From assembly GCF_900114055.1 (NCBI RefSeq), contig NZ_FORR01000009.1:62001-126000 (forward strand): a DNA stretch of 64,000 bases, in the 5' to 3' direction. Made by a program: the position numbers and the translations under genes. The DNA comes from Thermoflavimicrobium dichotomicum (GTDB lineage: Bacteria > Bacillota > Bacilli > Thermoactinomycetales > Thermoactinomycetaceae). Positions 43,824 through 51,368 of the stretch are shown here, one piece after another (the first letter of the stretch is position 1; every line of letters starts with the position of its first letter). The notes beneath the pieces are model-generated. The model saw only the letters and a program-made list of their open reading frames with translations, did not search any database and had not been told where the DNA came from.

Positions 43824-44486
43824 TTACGCCCGTTTGCGCAATGTTTCTCTCCAACTATTGGCAAGGAGTTCGCAGGCAGCCAGTTTTGCCGCAGCTTCAC
43901 GATCATCTTTCCGGAAATGCATGATCTGGTTACATACTGCAATCGTCCACTCTGGACAAGACCGCTCCAGCAAGACAACGCTCTGCCCTTTTTCTACATA
44001 TCCTTCCTGCAGAACCCGGAAGTACCATCCGGTTCTGCCCTTATTCTGGATCTGAAGAGCCAGATCCTTGATTTTCCATAATCGTGCCGGTTTCCAGCAG
44101 GGTAGTCTCGGCTGTGAAACCTGGACAATGGCTTCACCAATTTGATAGATATCTCCAATACACACGGTTTCTTCCGTTTGACCCTGGATGGCAAAGTTTT
44201 CTCCCAATGCTCCCAGTCTGAAGTCGAGTATGTCCAATTCGTTTTGCCATAATGGATAATGGTCACTGGAATAAGCGAGAACCGCTTTATCCGGACCGCC
44301 GTGATGTTTGAGATCAGCCTGGCCATCACCTGTGAGATTGGTTTTCCCCAGCCAGACTTTCCCTTCAACGGGATGCTTGACAATGCCGCTTTCCCACTGA
44401 CTCTCCATCGGATCTTTGGCGTCTTTCTTTCCCAGTATCTGTGGTCTGCCTACAAGGATCATTTCTACAATGGCTTTGCTCGTCAT
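43824..44486 (-). CDS. MOSC-domain protein (YiiM-like)
   Basis: 220 residues. MOSC motifs: GKTNLTGDGQADLKHHGGPDKAVLAYSSDHYPLW, FGALGENF-like LGALGENFAI, CIGDIYQIGEAIVQVSQPRLPCWKPARL (the conserved Cys likely binds the molybdenum cofactor), and a C-terminal 3-alpha motif. YiiM proteins reduce N-hydroxylated bases and substrates using molybdenum. The ATG at 44486 follows GAGGGAG; an ATG five codons earlier overlaps it. Confidence 0.9.
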   Translation of the reverse strand: MTSKAIVEMILVGRPQILGKKDAKDPMESQWESGIVKHPVEGKVWLGKTNLTGDGQADLKHHGGPDKAVLAYSSDHYPLWQNELDILDFRLGALGENFAIQGQTEETVCIGDIYQIGEAIVQVSQPRLPCWKPARLWKIKDLALQIQNKGRTGWYFRVLQEGYVEKGQSVVLLERSCPEWTIAVCNQIMHFRKDDREAAAKLAACELLANSWRETLRKRA

Positions 44487-44566
44487 GATGTTCTCCCTCA
44501 TGATTTTGATGATGGAATCATTTCCTATCTATATAGTATATTTCCCATTCGATCAACATGAACGAA

Positions 44567-45316
44567 TCAAAGGCGTTGGCAAAAAGGCTCCAGCCTGGTT
44601 TGTCCCAATCCCCAGGCTGTTTTATAACCAAATCCCATGAGCGATCCATATACGGCCAGAATCCACAATCGCTCCTGTTCTTCGGGCGGCAAGGCCTTCA
44701 GATTGAGGGTCAGTTTTCCGCGAAAACCAATCACATTGAACTTGCCAAAATCCACCCGCTCTGTCGTAAACGAGGCATATTCAATCCGGATCTTTCGAAC
44801 CCATGTTTCAATATCACTGCGGGAAAGGACCTGTCCTTCACACATTTCCAGTACTTTTGTAGCGCTACTGAAAAGACGAACCAGCTCAGGCAGTGGATAA
44901 TAGTTTCCTTGCTGATAAAAGGTGGTGGGTGTTACAAATTTGAGTGTAAATTTGGGCGTAAACTGCCGCATGATTTCTTCTTTGGCAAACAGCTGGGTAT
45001 GGATTTCTTGTACAGTCCCCTGCCAATCGATCAAATCGATGCTGGAATCCAGTAACAACCGCTTTTGCAGACTGTGGATCACTTCCCGGGCAGGAGAATG
45101 AATGAAGATCATATCTGAGTCGAGATACACTGAAAATGCCTGTCTCTCTTTTCCATCATGCAGACGCTGGGATAATTCCGGATTTACCCGCTGAATCGCT
45201 TCCAGGATGAACGCATGCAGTCTCCGGGCCAAAATCCCGGGACTCTCCAAACGGGCCTGAGGCCGTACATGGAGATGCAATCGATAGATGCCACTGTGTT
45301 CCTGATTCTTTTCCAT
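44567..45316 (-). CDS. cas6: Stand-alone CRISPR-associated endoribonuclease Cas6
   Basis: 249 residues. N-terminal RAMP start GIYRLHLHVRPQARLESPGILARRLHAFIL; central FTLKFVTPTTFYQQGNYYPLPELVRLFSS, the Cas6 'SPTxF...P.P..V' block; C-terminal glycine-rich loop GSLMGFGYKTAWGLGQTRLE, the diagnostic RAMP G-loop. Candidate catalytic histidines lie near the N-terminus (H14, H16, H31). Cas6 cuts CRISPR precursor RNA at the repeat 3' handle. No other cas gene is in the window, but four repeat/leader remnants with the compatible ATTGAAA handle lie 2-13 kb away. Confidence 0.85.
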   Translation of the reverse strand: MEKNQEHSGIYRLHLHVRPQARLESPGILARRLHAFILEAIQRVNPELSQRLHDGKERQAFSVYLDSDMIFIHSPAREVIHSLQKRLLLDSSIDLIDWQGTVQEIHTQLFAKEEIMRQFTPKFTLKFVTPTTFYQQGNYYPLPELVRLFSSATKVLEMCEGQVLSRSDIETWVRKIRIEYASFTTERVDFGKFNVIGFRGKLTLNLKALPPEEQERLWILAVYGSLMGFGYKTAWGLGQTRLEPFCQRL

Positions 45317-45379
45317 TTACTGCAACTCCCTGTTTTGCTCTCATTCCAATCATAAAACCAAAACATCATTTTAGCTAAT

Positions 45380-45491
45380 TTGTTGACAACTTTCCGATAT
45401 ATGCCGGTTTTTCTTTTTTCGTTTCACTCCTGCTCAATAAAAACGAGCAATAAGTCGTTCAACTGGAAAAGGAAAACCGGGTTGGTCAACG
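45380..45491. mobile_element. MITE-like element, copy 1 (112 bp)
   Basis: Begins TTGTTGACAA and ends GGTTGGTCAACG; internal arms CCGGTTTTTCTTTTTTCG and CTGGAAAAGGAAAACCGG let the whole unit fold into one hairpin. Same length and more than three-quarters identical by eye to 57014-57125, including GAGCAATAAGTCGTTCAACTG. No transposase is encoded. Confidence 0.75.
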
Positions 45492-45505
45492 ATCCCACTA
45501 AAAAA

Positions 45506-46204
45506 TCATTCTGGCCATGGAATTTCGGTGATTTCCCTCTGGATATCCACTTTTACATTCAATTTTTCAAATAATTTAAAGTCTGTGAGCTGAAAAAGCC
45601 GTTCTACTTTCTTCGCTTCATACGTATTTTTATCTACCCAAATTTTTTCATCATAAAAAAACTTTTCAGCGCTGCCAGGATCCACCCGAAAACTTTGAAA
45701 ACGTTTTACCTGACCAGGATCAGAAAGCTTAAGCTGTAACACATAATTATTGCCTTCTTCGGTAGCGGTTACTTGTCCAAGATATGTTTTCATCCGGTTC
45801 AGCACAACCTTGGGATGCTCATTCAATTCATAAAAACAACCTTCTAATTTATGCCATGTTTGATAACCGGGATCTTTCTGAAAACGGTTGATACACTGAC
45901 CATTTTTGCTATATAACTCCTGGGACGTTCCCACTTCCTTATAGTAATAGTTCTTGCTGTCGATATAACCCATATTCATCACAAATTTGCTCTCCGCCTG
46001 AGTACCAATCGGTGTTATAAGCTCCCGAAACTGATCCATATAGATTTGGATGCCTTTTAAGCTGTTTGCTTTTTTAAGTGCTTTTTCCACCACTTCCAAT
46101 GCTTTGCCCACGCCACTTTCTTCCCCATGGATGGAAGCTGGCATGGAAAATATCCCCATCACAGCGAATCCCAACGCAAGCCATCTTTTCATCCCTTTTC
46201 GCAT
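45506..46204 (-). CDS. Secreted protein paralogous to the sensor domain of the adjacent tandem kinase
   Basis: 232 residues. Signal peptide KRWLALGFAVMGIFSMPASIHG after MRKGM. The mature part carries LKKANSLKGIQIYMDQFRELI, YIDSKNYYYKEV, Cys in NGQCINRF and EGCFYEL, then EKIWVDKNTYEAKKVERL and a final ITEIPWP. The same order (KESMRLMKGIYLKS, YIDEQNFYHRW, ICMGKY, DCQIKL, VWIDKKNHRVKRMEQ, ISEIKVP) is found in the extracellular part of the kinase just upstream, so the two are paralogues, possibly LppX/LolA-like (DUF6612-type) folds. ATG 46204 follows AAAGGAAG. Confidence 0.75.
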   Translation of the reverse strand: MRKGMKRWLALGFAVMGIFSMPASIHGEESGVGKALEVVEKALKKANSLKGIQIYMDQFRELITPIGTQAESKFVMNMGYIDSKNYYYKEVGTSQELYSKNGQCINRFQKDPGYQTWHKLEGCFYELNEHPKVVLNRMKTYLGQVTATEEGNNYVLQLKLSDPGQVKRFQSFRVDPGSAEKFFYDEKIWVDKNTYEAKKVERLFQLTDFKLFEKLNVKVDIQREITEIPWPE

Positions 46205-46229
46205 GGATACTTTTCTTCCTTTCATCGAT

Positions 46230-48746
46230 TTACTGACCGGGTACCTTGATCTCGCTGATTTCCCCAAGCACCTCTGTCGTTAATTGCAGTTCTCCGGATG
46301 AGCATATGATGGTTTGTTCCATTCGCTTCACCCGATGATTCTTTTTATCAATCCAGACCTTTGCTTTCCATGATTTAGGAGTCGTGCCATATTCGCTGTT
46401 TTGCCTTAACCACGTCTGAATATCGGACTCAATCAGACTCAGATCGGTAAAAGTAGCTTCAAGGATATATTCATACGACAGTTCCTGTAATTGTGTCCCC
46501 GGCGTTTGCCCAAGGACTTCCAATAACCGTTTTGGATCTTGAAGTCCCAGCTTGATTTGGCAATCATGGAAATCATACCATTGGTTATCTCCAACGTATT
46601 TCCCCATACAGATATAACCCTTCCGATACATTTCCATCTGATCCCAACGATGATAAAAGTTTTGCTCGTCAATATATTTCATTTCTTCCTGGCTTGTTGC
46701 TTGATCCAGCTTTACATTCGATTTCAAATAAATTCCTTTCATGAGACGCATAGACTCTTTTGCTTTCTGGATTACCTCGCTTTTTTCAGAAGCGCCTTGA
46801 GTCGGTGGGTTCGACTTCGGATCATTGCCTGGTGGCTTGACTGGTGCTATCCCATTCGGATCCGTAACCCATTGATATCCCACATAGCCCATTCCACCCA
46901 AAAGAATGATCGCGATCACACCGAGCATAAACGCAAAAGACCAGGGCACTTTTTTCGTCTCGTCGATGGATGAAGGTGGGGATTGGAGATCCTTTTCCTT
47001 CTCTTTTGGTGGTGGGGTAGGCTCGGGACTCACCTCGGGTTCTGTAGGTTCTGTCATCCCCTGACCGAGATTCGCAAGCGCTTCCAACATTTCCTCTGCC
47101 GACTGATACCGCTTGGCCGGATCTTTGGCCATCGCTTTTTGGATCACTTGACAGATCCCCATCGGTATATCTGGATTGATCTTGCGTGGATCGGGAATGG
47201 GCTCTTCGATATGTTTGAAGATAATCGCCACGTATTCTTCCGCATTATAAGGCAACTGTCCGGTCACCATCTCATATAGAATCACGCCCAGCGCGTATAT
47301 GTCAGCGGTATAGTGCACTTCTTTTCCCCGATACCGTTCAGGCGCCAAATAGTGAACCGTTCCCAATGTATTCCCGGTTCGGGTGAGTTCGGTACCGGAA
47401 GTCAGCAATCGAAGCAAGCCAAAGTCAGCCACTTTCCATCCGATATGTTTATCCAGCATCAAGTTTTGCGGTTTCAGATCACGATGAACCACTCCATTTC
47501 GATGTACTTCAGCCAATCCTTTTAATATCTGGGTGATGATTTGAATCGCCTCTTCTGCCGATAGCGGGGCATGTTCTTTTAAATATTGCTTTAAAGTTGG
47601 GCCTTGGATCAGTTCCATGACAATATAATAAAGGTCCCCGTCATTTCCCATATCCAGAATTTGAACCACATGGGGGTGGGATATTTTGGAGGTAACTTTC
47701 CCTTCCCGTTCAAACCGGCGGATAAACTCTTCATCTTCCCCCAATGATTCATTCATGATTTTGACCGCTACTTCCCGTTCCAATACCTTATCGATGCCAC
47801 GATATACCTTCGCCATCCCTCCGCCGCCAATTTTCTCCATGATCTGATAACGGCCATTTAACAAAGAACCTTCCGTCTGAAAAGGACCATTTGTTGTTGA
47901 CAAACCCTTGTCTATGGTTTGGAGAGAGGTTTTGGCGAGCTTTTCCAGAGCTTTACGCATTTCTTCTATCGATTGATACCGTTTTGCCGGTTCCTTTTCC
48001 AATGCTTTATTTATGACCTGGCACCATTCATCTGTTAATGCCGGATTGATCTGTTTGGGATCTGGTGCAGGTTCCTGAATATGTTTCAGTAAAATGGCTA
48101 TATTTTCTTCGGCTTGAAAGGGAGTCTGTCCCGTCACCATTTCATATAGCATGACCCCCAGTGAGTATATATCTGAAGAAAAATGAACTGCCTCACCTTT
48201 GGCCTGCTCTGGTGACAGGTACTGAATGGTTCCGACCAGCATGCCCTGTTGTGTCAGACGGGTTTCGGAGGTGAGCAAATGGGAAACGCCAAAATCGGTG
48301 ACTTTCCACCGCCCATTCACATGCAGCATGATGTTCTGCGGCTTTAAATCGCGATGAATCACCTCATGTTTGTGCACTGCCTCCATACCACTCAAAATCT
48401 GCAGCATGATTTCCCTGGCTTCAGAAAGGGAGAAAATGCCTTTTTCTCTCAGTACCTGTTTGAGGGTCGGCCCCTGGATCAATTCCATGACAAGATAGTA
48501 GATGTCATCTTCTTCGCCAACATCGTAAATATTGGCGACATGCGGATGTGTGACTTTCGCCATCACCTTGGCTTCCCGCATAAAGCGGCGAACAAATACG
48601 TCATCTTTGGTTCGATCCGGATCCATGACCTTCACAGCCACATATCGATCCAGGACCTCATCCATCGCTTTATACACTTTTCCCATACCGCCAATACCTA
48701 ATAGTTCTATAATTCGATATCTTCCGCCCAGTTTTTGTCCTTCCAT
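46230..48746 (-). CDS. Membrane Ser/Thr protein kinase with two tandem kinase domains
   Basis: 838 residues. Two complete PknB-like kinase domains: residues ~10-270 (GIGGMGKVY, K39, HRDLKPQN with D133, DFG at 151) and ~300-560 (GGGGMAKVY, K329, HRDLKPQN with D423, VADFGLL). Both keep catalytic residues. A Pro/Glu linker, one transmembrane helix (~602-624) and an extracellular domain of ~200 residues with two Cys follow. PknB-type kinases normally have one kinase domain and PASTA repeats; this one has neither PASTA nor a neighbouring PP2C. It is followed by its sensor-domain paralogue, 25 bases away, in one transcript. Confidence 0.9.
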   Translation of the reverse strand: MEGQKLGGRYRIIELLGIGGMGKVYKAMDEVLDRYVAVKVMDPDRTKDDVFVRRFMREAKVMAKVTHPHVANIYDVGEEDDIYYLVMELIQGPTLKQVLREKGIFSLSEAREIMLQILSGMEAVHKHEVIHRDLKPQNIMLHVNGRWKVTDFGVSHLLTSETRLTQQGMLVGTIQYLSPEQAKGEAVHFSSDIYSLGVMLYEMVTGQTPFQAEENIAILLKHIQEPAPDPKQINPALTDEWCQVINKALEKEPAKRYQSIEEMRKALEKLAKTSLQTIDKGLSTTNGPFQTEGSLLNGRYQIMEKIGGGGMAKVYRGIDKVLEREVAVKIMNESLGEDEEFIRRFEREGKVTSKISHPHVVQILDMGNDGDLYYIVMELIQGPTLKQYLKEHAPLSAEEAIQIITQILKGLAEVHRNGVVHRDLKPQNLMLDKHIGWKVADFGLLRLLTSGTELTRTGNTLGTVHYLAPERYRGKEVHYTADIYALGVILYEMVTGQLPYNAEEYVAIIFKHIEEPIPDPRKINPDIPMGICQVIQKAMAKDPAKRYQSAEEMLEALANLGQGMTEPTEPEVSPEPTPPPKEKEKDLQSPPSSIDETKKVPWSFAFMLGVIAIILLGGMGYVGYQWVTDPNGIAPVKPPGNDPKSNPPTQGASEKSEVIQKAKESMRLMKGIYLKSNVKLDQATSQEEMKYIDEQNFYHRWDQMEMYRKGYICMGKYVGDNQWYDFHDCQIKLGLQDPKRLLEVLGQTPGTQLQELSYEYILEATFTDLSLIESDIQTWLRQNSEYGTTPKSWKAKVWIDKKNHRVKRMEQTIICSSGELQLTTEVLGEISEIKVPGQ

Positions 48747-48911
48747 CTCTATCTCCTATCTGGATTTTTAATAAACAGATGAATGATACAATATATTTTA
48801 TTTTAACAAATAAAAAAAACCAACTGCTTCATTTTTCTTTATTATTAATTGGTTTTAAAGAAAGGGATTTTCCCCCATCTGTTTAATCCGAATTAAAGAA
48901 AAATTAAAATA

Positions 48912-48940
48912 CCTGTTGCCTGTAAAATACAGGCAACAGG
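48912..48940 (-). terminator. Strong hairpin, probable terminator of lanC
   Basis: Perfect 13-base-pair stem CCTGTTGCCTGTA / TACAGGCAACAGG with a three-base loop, followed on the minus strand by a broken U-tract (TATTTTAATTTTTC), 103 bases past the lanC stop. Confidence 0.65.
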
Positions 48941-49042
48941 TTAGCTAGGTGTTTTTTTGTCCCATCAATCGAGTTTAGAGCAAAATGTCTTGCCAGCTTA
49001 AAAATCACCAATCCAGTCTTGAACAATTTTCACTTCTTTCCG

Positions 49043-50398
49043 CTAGCTGATAAGAAATACACTACTCCATTCCGGCGTGCACTCACTTATTAATCCTGAA
49101 AAAACAATTCCAATACCTGCAACTCCTTCAAGTAAACCTCCTTTTATATATTTTTTCTGTCCTAACAAATCATAAAATCGAAAAGGTGCTTTTTCTTCAT
49201 ACATATCCAAAATCCGATCAATTAATTGATCTCGTTGAATCTTAAATTCTTCTCTTTGACTGTCGACATACATTTGCTGGGTTAACTGTACCAGACCTAT
49301 TAGTCCATGACAAAAAGTTGGAGATTCAATATTCCATTTTTCTTGCGGACGATGAAATGTTGCTAAATAAGCTTCCACTGCGATTCTCTTAAAATTATCA
49401 TCATTTAAAGCTTCTCCTGCTAACCAAATCGAACGTGCTACACCTGGCGATCCGTAACACCAAGCTTCACGGTGATAAGATAGATTAACCACACCTGATT
49501 GATGGTCTTCCCAACTTATGATATTCGGCCAATATAATCCATATTTATCAACTTGTTTCCATTGCAGAAGCCACATAGCAATTTTATGTATAGCTTCTTT
49601 CTGTCCTGAGACCTCTACTCCATGTAAAGAAGCTAAGGCCAGCAAAGCCAAAGGACCTGGAATACCATGTGAAAGACCACAGTTAAAGTAGCCATTCGGA
49701 AATTTTTCTCTTTCATGTAAAAATAAATTCTCAACTGGAACATACCATCCCGGAACAATCTGACCGTTTATTTCTCGATCTTGGCTTAATTGAACTAAAT
49801 AAGAAAGAATCTCTTCAAGCGATTTTCTTATTGCTGGCTGGTCTTTATAAAATAACAAATAACGTCCAATTCCAGACCATCCAGAAATAGTGTCATAATC
49901 AGAGACTTTACTACCTTTATATAAACTAGCCATGGAATACTCCAATGTAGCACGATAATTTTCCAGATAAATTTCTTGAAGTTGGCTAATAAAATTGTTA
50001 TATCGAGTTCCATCTCGAGATAACGCTCTTGCAGCCATGGCTATTCCTGTAATTCCTCCCCATAAAGAAAGAGAGTCAATCCCATATTCATGAATGGAAT
50101 TTTGAATGGCAACCATATAATTATGGCCAACTTCATCCCACCCATCATCTGGAAAAAGACGATCTAATTCTCCCAAAAACAGGCAAATACCTGGATATCC
50201 CTCTCCTAAACTTAAGTCTTTCCAAGGAAAATATTCAACTCCTAGCTCTTTATGTTGAATCTTATTTTCTTCCGAACAAATTTTACTTTTTACATCTTGA
50301 GGATTTTTAAGTAAGGAACCAATCTCTAAAGCTATATTTTTCAATTTTTCTCGCCTTTCATTGCAATCAATCATTTCCCAATTGATTTGTCGCCTCAA
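49043..50398 (-). CDS. lanC: LanC-like lantibiotic cyclase
   Basis: Forms (methyl)lanthionine rings by adding Cys thiols to dehydroamino acids, zinc dependent. It has 451 residues. LanC motifs: SLWGGITGIAMA, SGWSGIGRYLL, NCGLSHGIPGPLALL, AWCYGSPGVARSIWLAG and SPTFCHGLIGLVQL; the zinc ligands are the Cys in WCYG and the Cys-His of FCHG. Terminal LLEGVAGIGIVFSGL is also typical. The reading frame is intact, but the associated lanB is a remnant and no precursor peptide was found, so it has probably lost its role. Confidence 0.9.
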   Translation of the reverse strand: MRRQINWEMIDCNERREKLKNIALEIGSLLKNPQDVKSKICSEENKIQHKELGVEYFPWKDLSLGEGYPGICLFLGELDRLFPDDGWDEVGHNYMVAIQNSIHEYGIDSLSLWGGITGIAMAARALSRDGTRYNNFISQLQEIYLENYRATLEYSMASLYKGSKVSDYDTISGWSGIGRYLLFYKDQPAIRKSLEEILSYLVQLSQDREINGQIVPGWYVPVENLFLHEREKFPNGYFNCGLSHGIPGPLALLALASLHGVEVSGQKEAIHKIAMWLLQWKQVDKYGLYWPNIISWEDHQSGVVNLSYHREAWCYGSPGVARSIWLAGEALNDDNFKRIAVEAYLATFHRPQEKWNIESPTFCHGLIGLVQLTQQMYVDSQREEFKIQRDQLIDRILDMYEEKAPFRFYDLLGQKKYIKGGLLEGVAGIGIVFSGLISECTPEWSSVFLIS

Positions 50399-50445
50399 GC
50401 CAATACCTCCCGATCTTTAGATCACCTGACAACTTCACTCATTGA

Positions 50446-50925
50446 TTACTTGGTCTTTCTAAAATACTCTAAGTCACGTAATGTATGTCTAGCTAAAGTC
50501 ATTATTTTCTTTTCTTTCTCACGGTCTGTACCGATTAATCGATTGAGATGTAAATGAATAACACTATGAATCAGATCGTTTACATCATTATACAATTCTC
50601 CCTCTTTCTCATATAATCGAACCATTTGACCATATTTACGAATGATATTGCTTCGCATTTTTAATAGAGAATAAACAATTTCACCTTCTACTTCATTACG
50701 CAAACCTTCCCAATCATTTTCAGAATCTCCCAGACGAAGGTACCATTTTCGATTCTTTCGAAAATCATCTCGATATTCTCTATGGTCTACAATTTGATCT
50801 AAAAAACGGAGTTGTTCTTCAGGTTTCAGCCCAAAATTTTCCAATATATCAATGATACTAATAACACCAAAAGATTCTTTGTCTATTCGAGATGCATTAA
50901 ACCTTTGCATGTGGATCCATTCAGA
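50446..50925 (-). pseudogene. lanB C-terminal remnant (SpaB_C domain)
   Basis: About 155 codons. The end HSVIHLHLNRLIGTDREKEKKIMTLARHTLRDLEYF matches the C-terminus of LanB/thiopeptide-type dehydratases (…SLLHMHxNRLxGxDxxxE…ARxTL), and the earlier DKESFGVISIIDILENFG fits their DSxxVLxLL segment. Full LanB proteins are near 1,000 residues, so over 80% is missing. It reads through an ATG at 50910 without a ribosome site. It joins oppositely oriented lanB sequence around 50910-50930. Confidence 0.75.
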
Positions 50926-51103
50926 AACAACTAGGCTATCTACTGAGAAACAGGTATTTCAGCTTGCCAATCAGCCCATTTATTTTCATGAGTTATTAGA
51001 TAAAATACAAAAAAGCTATCCAGACGTACCTAAGGATACGATCTTTGATTTTTTATGGAATCTTTTTCGTCAGGAGTTTTTAATTAGTGAGTTGCGCCCA
51101 CCC
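50920..51103 (+). pseudogene. lanB N-terminal-domain remnant, inverted
   Basis: About 60 codons on the opposite strand: STEKQVFQLANQPIYFHELL, DKIQKSYPDVPKDTIFDFL and WNLFRQEFLISELRPP, which is the LanB dehydratase N-domain segment that normally ends in QEFLxSxLRPPLT. It lacks both flanks. At about 51103 it runs directly into antisense acetoin-reductase sequence. Orientation is opposite to the C-terminal remnant and to lanC. Confidence 0.7.
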
Positions 51104-51282
51104 TCGTCCGCTGGTACCGCCAAACTGGACTGACCTAATTGTTCTATCTCTTCAGCTACTGCACTTGCAGCCTCGCTATTAATATCGTTGACACCAACAT
51201 GAAAACCGTCTCTTGCCAAACGTAGCGCTATGGCCCGACCAATGCCACGACCGGCTCCTGTCACCAAAGCAACTTTCGACAT
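51100..51282 (-). pseudogene. Acetoin(diacetyl) reductase, 5' fragment (SDR family)
   Basis: 61 codons: SKVALVTGAGRGIGRAIALRL (Rossmann TGxxxGIG), then ARDGFHVGVNDINSEAASAV and SSLAVPAD, matching the N-terminus of BudC/ButA-type 2,3-butanediol dehydrogenases (~255 residues). After VPAD the sequence switches to inverted lanB. The catalytic Ser-Tyr-Lys are gone. It follows acoL by 86 bases and was probably the last gene of the acetoin operon. Confidence 0.8.
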
Positions 51283-51368
51283 AAATACCCCTCCCAGTCT
51301 TTGTTTTTTAACGTAAAACGAATTCCGGTGTATTTTCTCGTATAAAATCCATCTCTTGTCGAGGTGGT

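Noticed and set aside
43585-43854. 89-residue minus-strand ORF between mrr and the MOSC gene
   Set aside because: It runs through a terminator hairpin and the MITE derivative and has no ribosome site or family resemblance.
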